The notes beneath the pieces were generated by a model. It was given only the letters and a program-made list of their open reading frames with translations, ran no database searches and was not told where the DNA came from. A stretch of DNA of 64,000 nucleotides, from NCBI GenBank assembly GCA_933822405.4, contig CAKOGP040002347.1, positions 14,573 through 78,572 of the forward strand. Direction: 5' to 3'. Source of the stretch: Cylindrotheca closterium (lineage: Eukaryota > Bacillariophyta > Bacillariophyceae > Bacillariales > Bacillariaceae). The translations under genes and the position numbers were made by a program. Shown here piece by piece: positions 1-9,906 of the stretch (positions are counted from its first letter, which is position 1; the number at the start of each line of letters is the position of its first letter).

Positions 1-428
1 AGCCCAAAGGTATCGAACCGAGCTACTGCTGGAGCAGGATGAGGCATACAGACCAAGTAAAGCATGCTTGCCAACTCAAGCTCTATGCAAGAAACCAGAT
101 TGCTCTCTGGATCGCAAGCTAAACATTATGATGTCTGGCTAAGAGCTAAAAGCAAAAACTATGATTCATAAGCAAGCCAATGAGAGCATGTAGAAAATGG
201 TACCATATAATGTCAATTTGAAAATATCTAATTTTGAAGATCTCTATACTGCAACTTACCACAAATAACAAGGTTACTTGTAACGTACAGTCGCATGCAT
301 ATCTGCACTCTTCACCAGCTACCCCAATTCTGGACTATTAAGATGTGACGTGTCGAGCTGCAACAGCCAGAGTAGTATGGTTTGCTCCGACTTTTTAAAG
401 TTTAATTCATGGAGTCTTTCTACGCAGT
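1..428. other. Intergenic, window start
   Basis: No convincing reading frame or RNA gene was seen. This is the 3' side of the minus-strand gene ending at 429, so it probably holds that gene's 3' UTR and terminator. Nothing specific could be located. Confidence 0.4.
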
Positions 429-1046
429 CTATTCGAATAAAGGCGGTGGCGGTACATTGCATTGCCATCGGGAAGCATTACGGCCACACGGCGATAGGTT
501 GCATTCCGTAAAATTGACACTACCACGACTCGTGGGTGGTGTTGAAAGCATTTCAACGCTGTCGCCAGAAAGTTGACGCTTGGGCATCACTGGAGGAGAT
601 GCGTCATCACCATCTGACAAAAGCTGGAGCCAGTGAGTATTCCTCCCAAGCATCACAGCGCGTGACATCATGCTATCCAAGGATCTTCCTGGGAAGTCCA
701 CAGGATGACGATGCGGAGAATTAAAAATTGAGTCATCGTCAGCGCCCAACATCTGGTCCAAGTTAAGCTCCAGGACCATTCGACGTTGCGGAAGGATTGG
801 AGCAAGTTTGTTTGCTATACTGATGGGTTCACTGTTTAGAAGTGAGTGTCGATAAGATGGAAGAGACGGAGGAGGATGCGGCTTCGGGTTCCAGTATTCT
901 TGTTTTTCCTCCTTGGATTCGTCATCACTGCACGTCGAAACAATATCATCATCCTCAAACTCGATATATCCAATGCTGTTGTCGCTATATCTGATAACAT
1001 CAGAGAAGCTAACAGAGAGTCGTTTCTTCTTGTTTGTGGCTTGCAT
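429..1046 (-). CDS. Small unknown protein, RSLDS/MPKR family, copy a
   Basis: This encodes a 205-residue protein of unknown function. The open frame runs further upstream, but only from a TTG; the first ATG is at 1046 and gives a start of MQATNKKKRLSVSF. It is a paralogue of the genes at 1831-2421 and 7155-7712. Shared blocks are an N-terminal basic stretch followed by V-x-F-S-x-x-I-x-x-S-D-N-x-x-G-Y, a central PxLPQRR, then D-x-S-I-x-x-[AS]-P, GRSLDSMM and PVMPKRQLSG with a Ser/Thr-rich 'STPPTS' tail. There is no signal peptide or membrane segment, and composition suggests a mostly disordered cytosolic or nuclear protein. No intron is needed. The function cannot be named; the family assignment rests only on the in-window paralogues. 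Confidence 0.65.
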   Translation of the reverse strand: MQATNKKKRLSVSFSDVIRYSDNSIGYIEFEDDDIVSTCSDDESKEEKQEYWNPKPHPPPSLPSYRHSLLNSEPISIANKLAPILPQRRMVLELNLDQMLGADDDSIFNSPHRHPVDFPGRSLDSMMSRAVMLGRNTHWLQLLSDGDDASPPVMPKRQLSGDSVEMLSTPPTSRGSVNFTECNLSPCGRNASRWQCNVPPPPLFE

Positions 1047-1830
1047 AGTTTGATGGTTTTGAAAATTAAGATTGTATGACCCTTTGAAGCGCAATTTTAG
1101 GAATTCGCTTCAGAAGTTGTCCGGTCGATACATTACGGGGAGGGCTATTTGATCTATGATACGCTAGTCTAGTTCTTGGATCCGGTACCCGGTACTGGCT
1201 GGTACTTTAAATCCTATTACACGTATCCTGAACATGGTAAATAAATAAAAAACAAATACCGCACAATGGACAAATACGAACAGCTCGTTCGTGCCTTATA
1301 TTGTGAAAGCGAACTGCGGCAGTGGTAGAGAACTTACACGGTATTCCACTGGATAGATTGAAGATGAGGGATAAAAAAGGGATCATCCCGACCTCACTGT
1401 TCCAACAGATACCTGGTACCGTGATCGGACCTCTCGTATGGGAAAAATACAGTTCGGGTTTGCTTCCAATCAGGACCAAGTTGTGCTCCTTGCTACCGGC
1501 CTTCTTTGTTGCCGGACCACGGAATTTTCAGAAGCGACCAGAAGCACGCTTACCAAGTCTTAGCATACGGTACTCTAGTATGGCGGAAGGCGAAGACAGA
1601 TTGCGGGTTTCAAGCAGTGTTTGATTCGATTCGATGATGTTGTATTATCGAGCAATACTGGTTGCCACTGTATAATATTGGCTGCAAAGAAAGATTTTGG
1701 ATATTGTTTGGAGCGAAAATATTGGATTCGACCAAGTGCCGCCGCGATATGACTAAGAGTTTTGCATTTGTGAAGGTGCCTAAGAGATCTTCAGAACTAT
1801 GCGCATTTCAAGAGTATGAGTACAATCAGT
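1047..1830. other. Intergenic between two paralogues
   Basis: This holds the promoter side of the 429-1046 gene and the 3' side of the 1831-2421 gene. A cluster of GGTACC-like palindromes lies near 1180-1205. No supported gene was seen. Confidence 0.4.
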
Positions 1831-2421
1831 CTATATTAGGAGTGGTGGTGATGGTACTACATCGCAATTCCATCGGGCATTGCAGTCACATGCTCGACTC
1901 CAGTCCGCATTGAGATTATCGCGGATGCTCGTGTGAGGTGTAGAAAGCATATCCACACTGTTGCCAGAAAGTTGACGCTTAGGCATCACTGGCGGAGATA
2001 TGTCATCACCGTCTCCTGACATCAGCGGTAGCCAGATAGTATTCTTCGAAAGTTTTACGGCCTTTGGCATCAAGCTGTCCAAGGATCTTCCAGAAATGTC
2101 CAATGAATCATTTTGCGGAGCATAGAGAGTTGAGCCATCCTCAGCTCTGCTCATTTGATCCAAACCGTGTCGGCGTTGAGGTAGTATTGGCGGAAGGTTG
2201 CATACTGGCATAATGAAGGGCCTGCGGTGTGGAATCGAACTTGTGTGCGTTGGAGATTGTGGCTTCACATTCGATTCCCGACACGCTCTGCTGGATTCGC
2301 CGTCTTCACACTCGAGATATCCAATGCGATTGTCGCTGAAGCTAATAATATCAGAGAAGTGAACAGACTTTTGTTGTGTCATGGTGGAAAGTGAGAGTCG
2401 TTTTCTGTTCGGGACGGGCAT
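1831..2421 (-). CDS. Small unknown protein, RSLDS/MPKR family, copy b
   Basis: This is a paralogue of 429-1046 and 7155-7712. Two ATGs are possible: 2421 (197 residues, start MPVPNRKRLSLSTMTQQ) and 2382 (184 residues, start MTQQKSVHFSD). The upstream one keeps the N-[KR]-KRLS block also seen in copy a. The downstream one matches the start of the copy at 7155. The protein has KSVHF near the N-terminus, which fits the [RK]-x-[VI]-x-[FW] docking consensus for protein phosphatase 1, then SFSDN, PPILPQRR, DISGRSLDSLMPKAVKL and PVMPKRQLSG. No signal peptide or membrane span is visible. The function is unknown; a phosphatase-docking role is only a hypothesis from one short motif. Confidence 0.65.
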   Translation of the reverse strand: MPVPNRKRLSLSTMTQQKSVHFSDIISFSDNRIGYLECEDGESSRACRESNVKPQSPTHTSSIPHRRPFIMPVCNLPPILPQRRHGLDQMSRAEDGSTLYAPQNDSLDISGRSLDSLMPKAVKLSKNTIWLPLMSGDGDDISPPVMPKRQLSGNSVDMLSTPHTSIRDNLNADWSRACDCNARWNCDVVPSPPLLI

Positions 2422-3186
2422 GAGGAAAAAATTGTGGCCGATTTGAAGTGCAATTTGTTCTTCACAAGTTTGATAGGTGGTCAAGATGCTATGACGTATG
2501 AGCTCTCAGTTCTGAGAGAACTTAACAGTTTGCTCATATCCGGCACTCGATATGTCGAGGTGGTATTCTTTTGGTAAAGCCCAAACAAATGGATAAAAAG
2601 CTATTTGGTGTCGATTGAATGCGAACATGAACGAGCGAAAGAATTTAGTTGGGGGGAAAAAGCAACAACTTACGTGGCAAAACGAACTTGAGCAAATAGA
2701 TACAAAAAGCCCTTGGTGCCATGTGAATCCGAACAGAGGAAGAACTATCGAACCATGAACGGAACAGGAGCGAATTACTTTTGGTACAACGAAGGCTCTA
2801 GAGAAAGTCGCAGTTGTTGCTGGTGAACTTGATGCTTCGCAATGTTTTCGAATTGTGAGAAGGCGAGACGCAATCCCAAATAATAATATATCTATGATAG
2901 GAACGCAAAGAATACAGTTCCTTGCGACGTCACGGTATCATTTGTTGTTGGACCGTGGATTTTGACGAGTGGCTCAAACGAAATAACGATGAAAGCAAAT
3001 AAGCACTGGTCGCGGATTTCCTGAAATGTACGAAAACTATTAGTTACTCCATTGTCCAATTTCAACCCTCGTGTCGAAGTATTGATCTCCACTAGTTGTA
3101 GTGTGGTGCTCATATCATAAATGCAAGCAAGCATAATGGATTCGGCTAGCCTTGGCTGCTGGTGATATCGAATCCTGAATTGCATG
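2422..3186. other. Intergenic, 3' of the glycosyltransferase
   Basis: This lies between the upstream side of the 1831-2421 gene and the stop codon of the glycosyltransferase at 3187. A minus-strand open stretch overlaps 2892-3482, but it conflicts with the spliced end of the glycosyltransferase and is most easily read as its 3' UTR. No other gene is supported. Confidence 0.4.
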
Positions 3187-4888
3187 CTACAGACCAGAAA
3201 TATCCGAGAGCTCGGACTTAATATGAATGGTTTCCCAAAAGCCAAGGTTGACACAGTAGCTTCGTAAGCTCGGCGTTCTTGCAATGATGCAATCTGCATT
3301 TTGATATCTGTGAGAAGGTGCGGTGAGATGCTGGATATTTGTATAGAAACCATTGCTTCATTCCTTTCGACACTCGCAGTAGATGAACTTACGGCTTGGT
3401 ACTCCACATGCGCTTCAGTTTGCCAATTCCTCTTGCCGAGAATACCATGCTGTGTGACCCGCCACAAAAGGTTTTGTGACAATTCTTCGTATCAACTTTA
3501 TCACATCCCTTTATGGAATAGGAATTGGTTGCTGCAACGAATGGATTGGGCCAGTCAAAGTTAAAGTCTTCCATACCCCAACAGTCGAATCGAACCAACT
3601 CCCAATCGGGAGGAACAATCTTGATAGCTTGGACTAGTCGATCCAATCTTGAATCGGATGGCAGCATGTCATCTTCCAGAATCATGGTATTGCCAGTTTG
3701 CAAGTCAGCCATGCTCTCCAAGGTATGTACAAGTGTCCGGTCGTATCCAACAATTCCTCGGCATACCTCTTTTGTCTTGTCAAAAGCACACGAGTCTGCT
3801 TGTACAGAACTCGACATGGCATTTACTCGCTGGTACGGAATGGAATGGCGAGAAAGCCAACTCTCCATAAATTGCCGCCGCAACTTGTTCTTGGCAAGGT
3901 TAACATAAAGGATCCGATCCACTCTTATTGCGAGAGCTTCGTGTTCTGCTGCGAGAGGCATTTTCTTATGCACATTCTCCATATTTTGATTGCTTGTCTG
4001 CTGGATCCTTCCATAATCCCATGTACCGAATATCGGAGTTGGTTGGGGACTCAATTGATTTGAATGTTGAATGATACCTGGAGAATCCAGGCAGTAGCTT
4101 CCAAACTCTCTGCTCTCGAGGAGACAATCAATATTTATTTTTTCAGGGTCATCACCGTGTAGCATAGTCAATAACTTGGTCATCTTTTTCAGCTTTCCGT
4201 CGCGCCAGAGTATTGCCTTGGATGTTCCACAGGATTCGCTATCCTGCGTGTCTGGTGATGGATAAACGGCCCAACCGGTTCCTTTGATAGTCGAAGCTTC
4301 AATTGATTGACCTCGTTCATTTTGTCCACAATCCAAACGAATAACACTCCAGCGAATGTTCCTCTTCTTCAACTCTGTTTCAACGACATGACGCAGCTTT
4401 TCCAAATCCAAAGCCATTGTATCGTGATGCAACACCAATGATACCCCGCCCTTTTTATAAGCCGACCCAAACCGATAATACGTATATCCGATGCGTTTGG
4501 TTTCTGTCGATGTTTTACAGCTCAATTCTTCACCCGCACACGATTGATAATTGCTGGTTGATCCTGAAATTTCTTCCACTCGTTCGATATGTGCATGTTT
4601 GATTGGTTGCAACCAGGATTCCATGAATCGTTCAGCCTCTGGATTCACAAAGGAATTGAAATAGTAAATATGATCCAACCATGCGTGAGTCTCTCCGTTC
4701 CGAACGGATGTACCATTCTGATGAAAATCCAGGTCATTCTTCTGATTTCGGGGGGTATTGTTATTACTATTCAGATGAATAAGGTCTTCTGGGTCGAGGA
4801 ATGCTTTCAAGTCAGCGGGCAGTTTCAACGATTGATATAATAGAGCTGCGGCTGTCAACAAGAGAAATGATCTGAGCTTCCAATTCAT
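3187..4888 (-). CDS. Two-domain GT25-like glycosyltransferase, type II membrane protein
   Basis: The model has two exons: 4888-3393 and 3307-3187, with an 85-bp GTAAGT...CAG intron at 3392-3308, giving 538 residues. The second exon was placed because it restores a block (DCIIARTPSLRSYCVNLG) matching the equivalent block of the protein's own first half (DCLLESREFGSYCLDSPG). Residues about 5-20 form a signal anchor, so a Golgi or ER luminal location is likely. There are two tandem GT25-like domains. The C-terminal one has RILYVNLAKNKLRRQFMESW, then L404-E405-D406-D407, the LEDD metal/donor motif, then GGSHSMVFS. The N-terminal one aligns with it (IYYFNSFVNPEAERFMESW) but has LHHD at 153-156 and is probably inactive. 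GT25 enzymes transfer sugars, for example galactose to hydroxylysine or LPS cores; the substrate here is unknown. The gene is divergent from the CS-domain gene, with 269 bp between start codons. Confidence 0.8.
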
Positions 4889-5157
4889 CCGCCATATGTG
4901 TTGTGCCTCACTCCTTATGCATATCCAGCATCGTGATTGTTTTATCTATAAACTGTTCGATCATTTTCCGCGCCAAAAATCGACTCAATCGACTGCCAAC
5001 TTTCAATGACGACCACGAAAAAAATTGTTCGGGACGACATATAATGCGATGACAACAAACAAGAAGGAAATCGAACGAAAACAACTGCAACCTTATATTG
5101 CCCTCTTATACACGAACTACTCCAGTTGCCACTAGAATCCTCAAGAACTGTACCAAA

Positions 5158-6018
5158 ATGAGCGACAATACATTCACCTACGTAAAGATTCCAGTCAACT
5201 CGGAAGAACCCATTGAAGAGCTGTCAGCCTCCAAATCAGGTGGCTTGGAAAAGGACGCTCTAGTCAAGAATGCTAAAGCTTATTTCCAACAACAATCCAA
5301 CTCGGACCAACCATCTTGTGAAATCATGGCACTGAGTATTCCGCTCCCGGGAAATCAATATCGTGCCGTCAGTTTGTATTCGAGTGATCTTCCTGGTGCT
5401 TCTACCAAAGAAAACGAAAGAGCCACCAAACTTGTAACTGCCTGTGGCCACAGCTTGCCCAAAGCAATCTGCGGGGATGTCTTTATTGGACGCGCCTATG
5501 ACAATGAAGAATTCGAATGGGAGCGAGTTGATTTTCGAGCATCCGATGCGTCTCCGACCGCGGCTTGGTGCCGAGTTGCGAGGCAAAAAGGTGGTGGAGG
5601 AGGTCAAGGTGGATCGGCGTCATCACTAAACTCATTGGTTCAACAACAAATGAACGTTTCGGGTGGTCCGCCTCATGTTGTGGCACCACAAACCCAAGCA
5701 TTGTATGGCATGGATGGTGCTCCCGCAGTTGTGGAAGATTGGGGATCTTGGACTCAGTCCGCGGATGAAGTAGAGGCGAAGCTGTCGATTCCAAGCGGCA
5801 CCAAGAGTAAGGATTGCAAGATTTCGTTCAAACGTAATCAGCTTTCAGTGGCTGTGCATGGGGAAACAAAAATATCTGGTATTTTGTTCTCGGCCATTGT
5901 ACCAGATGACTGCACATTTACTATGGAAGATGCCAAGGATGGGACTAGAGATCTTTGCATCACTCTGACCAAGGCAAATGAAGGATCGACGTGGTCCTTT
6001 CTGACCGAAACAGCATAG
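5158..6018 (+). CDS. CS (NudC/p23-like) domain protein
   Basis: This encodes 286 residues starting at the ATG at 5158; the frame is open upstream only from a TTG. The C-terminal 93 residues (about 194-286) form a CS domain. A W-[ST]-Q-S-x-D-E-V-E start is followed by alternating beta-strand segments (KISFKRNQLSVAV, GILFSAIVPDDCTF) and the late W of NudC-type domains (STWSFL). CS domains of NudC, p23 and SGT1 act as Hsp90 co-chaperones or client-binding modules in the cytosol. The N-terminal 190 residues have no domain I recognise and contain a Gly-rich patch around 145-150 (KGGGGGQGG). A co-chaperone role is inferred from the domain only. Confidence 0.85.
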   Translation: MSDNTFTYVKIPVNSEEPIEELSASKSGGLEKDALVKNAKAYFQQQSNSDQPSCEIMALSIPLPGNQYRAVSLYSSDLPGASTKENERATKLVTACGHSLPKAICGDVFIGRAYDNEEFEWERVDFRASDASPTAAWCRVARQKGGGGGQGGSASSLNSLVQQQMNVSGGPPHVVAPQTQALYGMDGAPAVVEDWGSWTQSADEVEAKLSIPSGTKSKDCKISFKRNQLSVAVHGETKISGILFSAIVPDDCTFTMEDAKDGTRDLCITLTKANEGSTWSFLTETA

Positions 6019-7154
6019 ATCTAGTGTGTAAGCAACCAACAAGGAAGCTTCACCGCGTTTTTTGACGGACACTGCGTGCGAAGACTGGGGAGTAGTGCAG
6101 CACAGAATGGTTGACTCAAAAGAGACGTAGCAGACCTATGCATAGCAAAGTATTGCGGGTTGTAACCTAGAAGCTTTAAAAGAGCTCAAAGCTCCTTGGC
6201 TGAAAGATTCAACTTCGTGTGAGGGACACAATTCCATGCATAACATTCAACTTGGATCATGTTAGTGAGCTGTCAATCTGCCCACACCTCCTTGGGCTAA
6301 AAGATTACCACAGCTGGGGTGAGATACATGTCCTCTAGAGTAACTTAACACTACGACATGTAAGGTCCATCACACATACTAATATGCGCTAGTATGATAC
6401 TACCTAGCACATTTTGCTTTAAATTGCAACTCCCTGTGCCACGACATACAATGCCCAATGAAAGTAGCGTAGCGTAGCGCAGCGCTATCAGGGCATTTAC
6501 CGGTATTTTAAAAGGAAGTAAGACCCGAGAACTACGAGTAGAGTACCAGTGGCAGTGCTCTGCATAGGTAACACAGAAAAGGAAGACAGAAAAGGCGGGG
6601 CAGAAGTGCGCTGTGGTTGTGATATGCGAACATTTGCGTATTCAAAAGAAGCCCAGTCAAAAGCACAAAATTGTACCCTCCTACGTAGTTTGTGAGGGGT
6701 TTACCCTTTTACGGCTCTCATTCTTCTCCCAACTTCGAAGACTCGCGGGTATTCAAGTTCCACAAGGCCTGTTCTCCTTTCTTCCATGTGATATGCTCAT
6801 TCCGATCATGGAATGCCGGTGCCAGTCCCCAATACCGTTCCTCATTTATCACTCCTCCAAACGCTCTCGTTCCTGTTCAAACGCCACCAGAGAGATAAGG
6901 CTGCTGTCTTTCTGCGAGAACATCACACTACAAACCCCTCTAAGCGTTTTGAGCACCGAAACGATGATTGTACGGTGCGGCGGATACAAGAATTTGTCAG
7001 ATGATCGCTCCAATGCCTCTCTTATAAGACATTGTATTACTGTAGCTCACGTCATCGAATTAGCGTGTAAGAGAAAATTGTCCACTTTTGCCACAAATTT
7101 TTTACTCCTGCCAAGAACCCCCAAACAATAAACGACTTTCACTCTCTTTCCACA
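6019..7154. other. Intergenic
   Basis: A 172-codon open frame (6613-7131) starts at GTG and lacks any recognisable motif, so it is not called. The last 60 bases before 7155 resemble the 5' coding part of the paralogue at 1831-2421, but with an in-frame TAA (see findings). Confidence 0.4.
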
Positions 7155-7712
7155 ATGACACAACAAAAGTCTGTTCGCTTCTCTGGTATGATTGGATTCA
7201 GTGACAATCGCACTGGATATCTACCGTTTGAGAATCGTAACGACGCTGAAGAATCCAGCACGGCGTTTCAACGATGGAATGTAAAGCCTCAACCTCCAGC
7301 GCGCACAGGTTCATTTCCATACTGCAGGCCCATTACTATGCCAGTATGCAATCTTCCTCCTACGCTTCCGCAACGCCGAAGAACCATGGAATACAGTCAA
7401 ATGAGCAGAGCCGAGGATGACTCCATCCTGTATGCTCCTCAAAATGATTCTTTGGACATTTCAGGACGATCCTTGGACAGTATGATGCCAAGGGCCGTCA
7501 AACTTGCAGAGACATCTAGCTGGTTCTCACTAATGTCAAGAGACGGTGATGATAAGTCTGCTCCGGTGATGCCCAAGCGAAAACTGTCTGGCAACCTTGA
7601 TACACCACCCACGAGTCCCGACAGCAGTACCAATGGGGATGGGAGTGTAGTGCATGGCAGTACTGCTGCCCAATGGGAATACAATGTACCGTCGTCACCT
7701 GTGTTCGAATAG
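7155..7712 (+). CDS. Small unknown protein, RSLDS/MPKR family, copy c
   Basis: This encodes 185 residues from the ATG at 7155, in the context CACAATGACA. It is a third, plus-strand member of the family at 429-1046 and 1831-2421. The order of blocks is the same: KSVRFSG (fits the PP1 docking consensus R/K-x-V-x-F), GFSDNRTGYLPFE, NLPPTLPQRRR, DDSILYAPQNDSLDISGRSL, MMPRAVKLAE, and PVMPKRKLSGN, then a Thr/Ser-rich tail. It is closest to copy b, sharing long near-identical stretches such as YAPQNDSLDISGRSLDS. No membrane span or signal peptide is present. The function is unknown. Confidence 0.7.
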   Translation: MTQQKSVRFSGMIGFSDNRTGYLPFENRNDAEESSTAFQRWNVKPQPPARTGSFPYCRPITMPVCNLPPTLPQRRRTMEYSQMSRAEDDSILYAPQNDSLDISGRSLDSMMPRAVKLAETSSWFSLMSRDGDDKSAPVMPKRKLSGNLDTPPTSPDSSTNGDGSVVHGSTAAQWEYNVPSSPVFE

Positions 7713-9573
7713 ATCTTTGTAAAACCTCACATTCTGAAACACATTGCTTTATGAATTAAAAAAGCTAAACTGCATACTTTTTTGCATTCTTTTCAAACTT
7801 CCTCAAAAGTGTTCATGTTCGCCCATTCTTGTTTTTACACACTGAGATATCATGGTGATACTCCAGTTTCATCCTTCTGTCGTAAGAGTCAGGGAACGAG
7901 TTTTTGCTCTAGACTGCTTTACATACATGGGGTGATAGTTCTTTATATTCAGTATCATATGAAGAGCAGTCAAACTTGCTTTGTGCGGTCTATATATACA
8001 TCTATACTTGACCTTGCTCGATGAGCTCGGCTTGATGCCACTGCGGGCTCGATAGTGAGCTTGCAAATGACTTACTCTTGAAACGTCTTGTGACAATAAC
8101 ACATGACTGTGCTCATCGATGACCCGGTCTCGTGCCTTCTGTTTTCGAATGATGAGCTCGCTCACGATAACATCCGAGTGCATATGATACCGGTACGGTA
8201 TACCTATGCGAGCCGCAAAACCATCGTTCTATTCTCAGCACGAGGAACTCGCATAGGCTACTGAGGTGCATGTAGACTTCCAAGCCATTGGATGCATGCG
8301 TATTCAATAGATCCATCGTCTCCTTGCGCACATTTTCGCATATGTCAAACTGCAGATTGCACCATATTGCTAGAACATGATCTTTGACTATGATGGACGA
8401 CCATTCGTATCTGTTCCGAGTTTCCGGCCATTTCAAGTATGTTGCACCTCCGGTCTGTACTGTAGCATTGGAGATTATGGTGTCCTCGGGAATTTCAAGT
8501 CAATACGTTGTTTTCAAAGCCTGACTTTTTCAACAATTCATGCCATTATATTACCACGGCAAAAAATCCGAGACCTAAAAGAAAGGAAGATGGAAACTAG
8601 AGTATGAGTATGGCTTCTGGCAAGGATGAGCAGTTCCTGCATTACAAAAACATATACATAGCATTGCATGATCATGCGATTATGTTCTTGTCTCAGTTAA
8701 ACCCCTTATCCTTTGATTCCTTCATTATTATTTTCCGGAGTACCAATGATACCAAAATGGACATTTCTTCATTGACAAGCACACATACTGTCGGTGTTGT
8801 TCGTCCGTTGACTTACATTGCTGAATTGCGGCGGGAAACGGTGCTGAAATGGCAACATCGTAGAGCGATGACTGCTGCGACAACGCAAATATTGAGGATG
8901 ATATATACAATAAAATGAATGGTGTGGATTTTTATACGTCTTGGATTTCAAAAGGAGGGGAGGGGAACGCCTGGAGAGTAAACCCAAAAGACTCTTGACG
9001 AGAGTCATTATTTCGTATAGTGAGCGAGTGGTACTGTACTGTAGGTACTAATGGCGGCAAGGAAACATGAGCTTACTTCACGATCATATATACCGGTAGG
9101 GTTGATACTGCGGATATTGAGAGAGTGCATGGTCGAAGGCAACGATAATGCCTGCATGTGCTCTTGACAGGTGTCTGATGGTTGTGGTTGTGGATTCACC
9201 CCCATTTTGATTTTCGCCTCACAACAACTCACAATGAGTTATGACCACACTGACATTTTCGATTGTCACCATTGAAGAAATGAAGCAATATTCAATTCGT
9301 ATCTACTCCCTTCGCGTACAATAGTAGCAGTTTCTATGTAAATACCGAATGCTAAAAATCATAGTATAGTTCCCTTCTTCTCCAGTGATCGAGTCATATT
9401 CGTGGGTAGAATCATTTAGTCTAGCATTCTCCAGACTACATGTGAAGATGCATGAATGAATGGATCCAATCCATTCATTCATCCTTTGTATGTATTACAC
9501 GTATGTGTGTATGTGTGTATGTATGTACGTCAAGCTCACGAGCACATATAAGTCGTCGTCGTTCTGTTCACGA
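7713..9573. other. Intergenic, 1.9 kb
   Basis: Several short open stretches occur on both strands, for example 8113-8436 on the minus strand, which starts at TTG. None has an ATG start with a recognisable motif or a paralogue in the window. A TG/TATG microsatellite lies at about 9495-9530. Confidence 0.4.
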
Positions 9574-9906
9574 TTACAGAGGATTGGTAAGCTTGAATTG
9601 AAAGGTCTTTTCATCAAACATGAGAACCTTTTTGCCACTGGAAATGTTCGACACGCAATTTCCATCTTTTGTGTGGCGACAACCAGTGTCTCCCTTGTTG
9701 TTGGGTTCTTGGGGTATCAACGGAGCCGCCATGGACTTGCGAAAGCTTTCGAAAGAACCCCAACTGTGGACACTCTCTGCACCGTGGTCGTCGTCATCGT
9801 GGTCGTGGTCACCATCAGGGTGGTGGTCTGGCACTGCTGTTTCATGAGGCAATCCTCGAAAAAGAGACTCGCAGAATTGAATGGCTCGATCAAATGGAGA
9901 GCTCAT
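9574..9906 (-). CDS. Small unknown protein, MFDE-TFxFK family, single motif
   Basis: This encodes 110 residues from the ATG at 9906. The middle is rich in His and Asp (HHPDGDHDHDDDDHG). The C-terminus carries SGKKVLMFDEKTFQFKL, the same motif found once or twice in the plus-strand proteins at 11289 and 12943 (GRVMMFDEETIGFK, GRVMIYDQDTFSFK). It is a short soluble protein without signal peptide or membrane span. The Asp/His tract could bind metal, but that is speculation. The family is defined only by comparison inside this window and the function is unknown. Confidence 0.6.
   Translation of the reverse strand: MSSPFDRAIQFCESLFRGLPHETAVPDHHPDGDHDHDDDDHGAESVHSWGSFESFRKSMAAPLIPQEPNNKGDTGCRHTKDGNCVSNISSGKKVLMFDEKTFQFKLTNPL

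Noticed and set aside
2892..3482. 196-codon minus-strand open frame
   Set aside because: Its 5' part overlaps the glycosyltransferase exon in another frame; the rest is best explained as that gene's intron, exon 2 and 3' UTR.
6613..7131. 172-codon plus-strand open frame
   Set aside because: Starts at GTG, has no motif or paralogue, and overlaps the leader of the 7155 gene, whose paralogue shows a different frame there.
8113..8436. 107-codon minus-strand frame with protein-like composition
   Set aside because: Begins at TTG, no ATG-initiated extension, no splice partner and no similarity to anything recognised.
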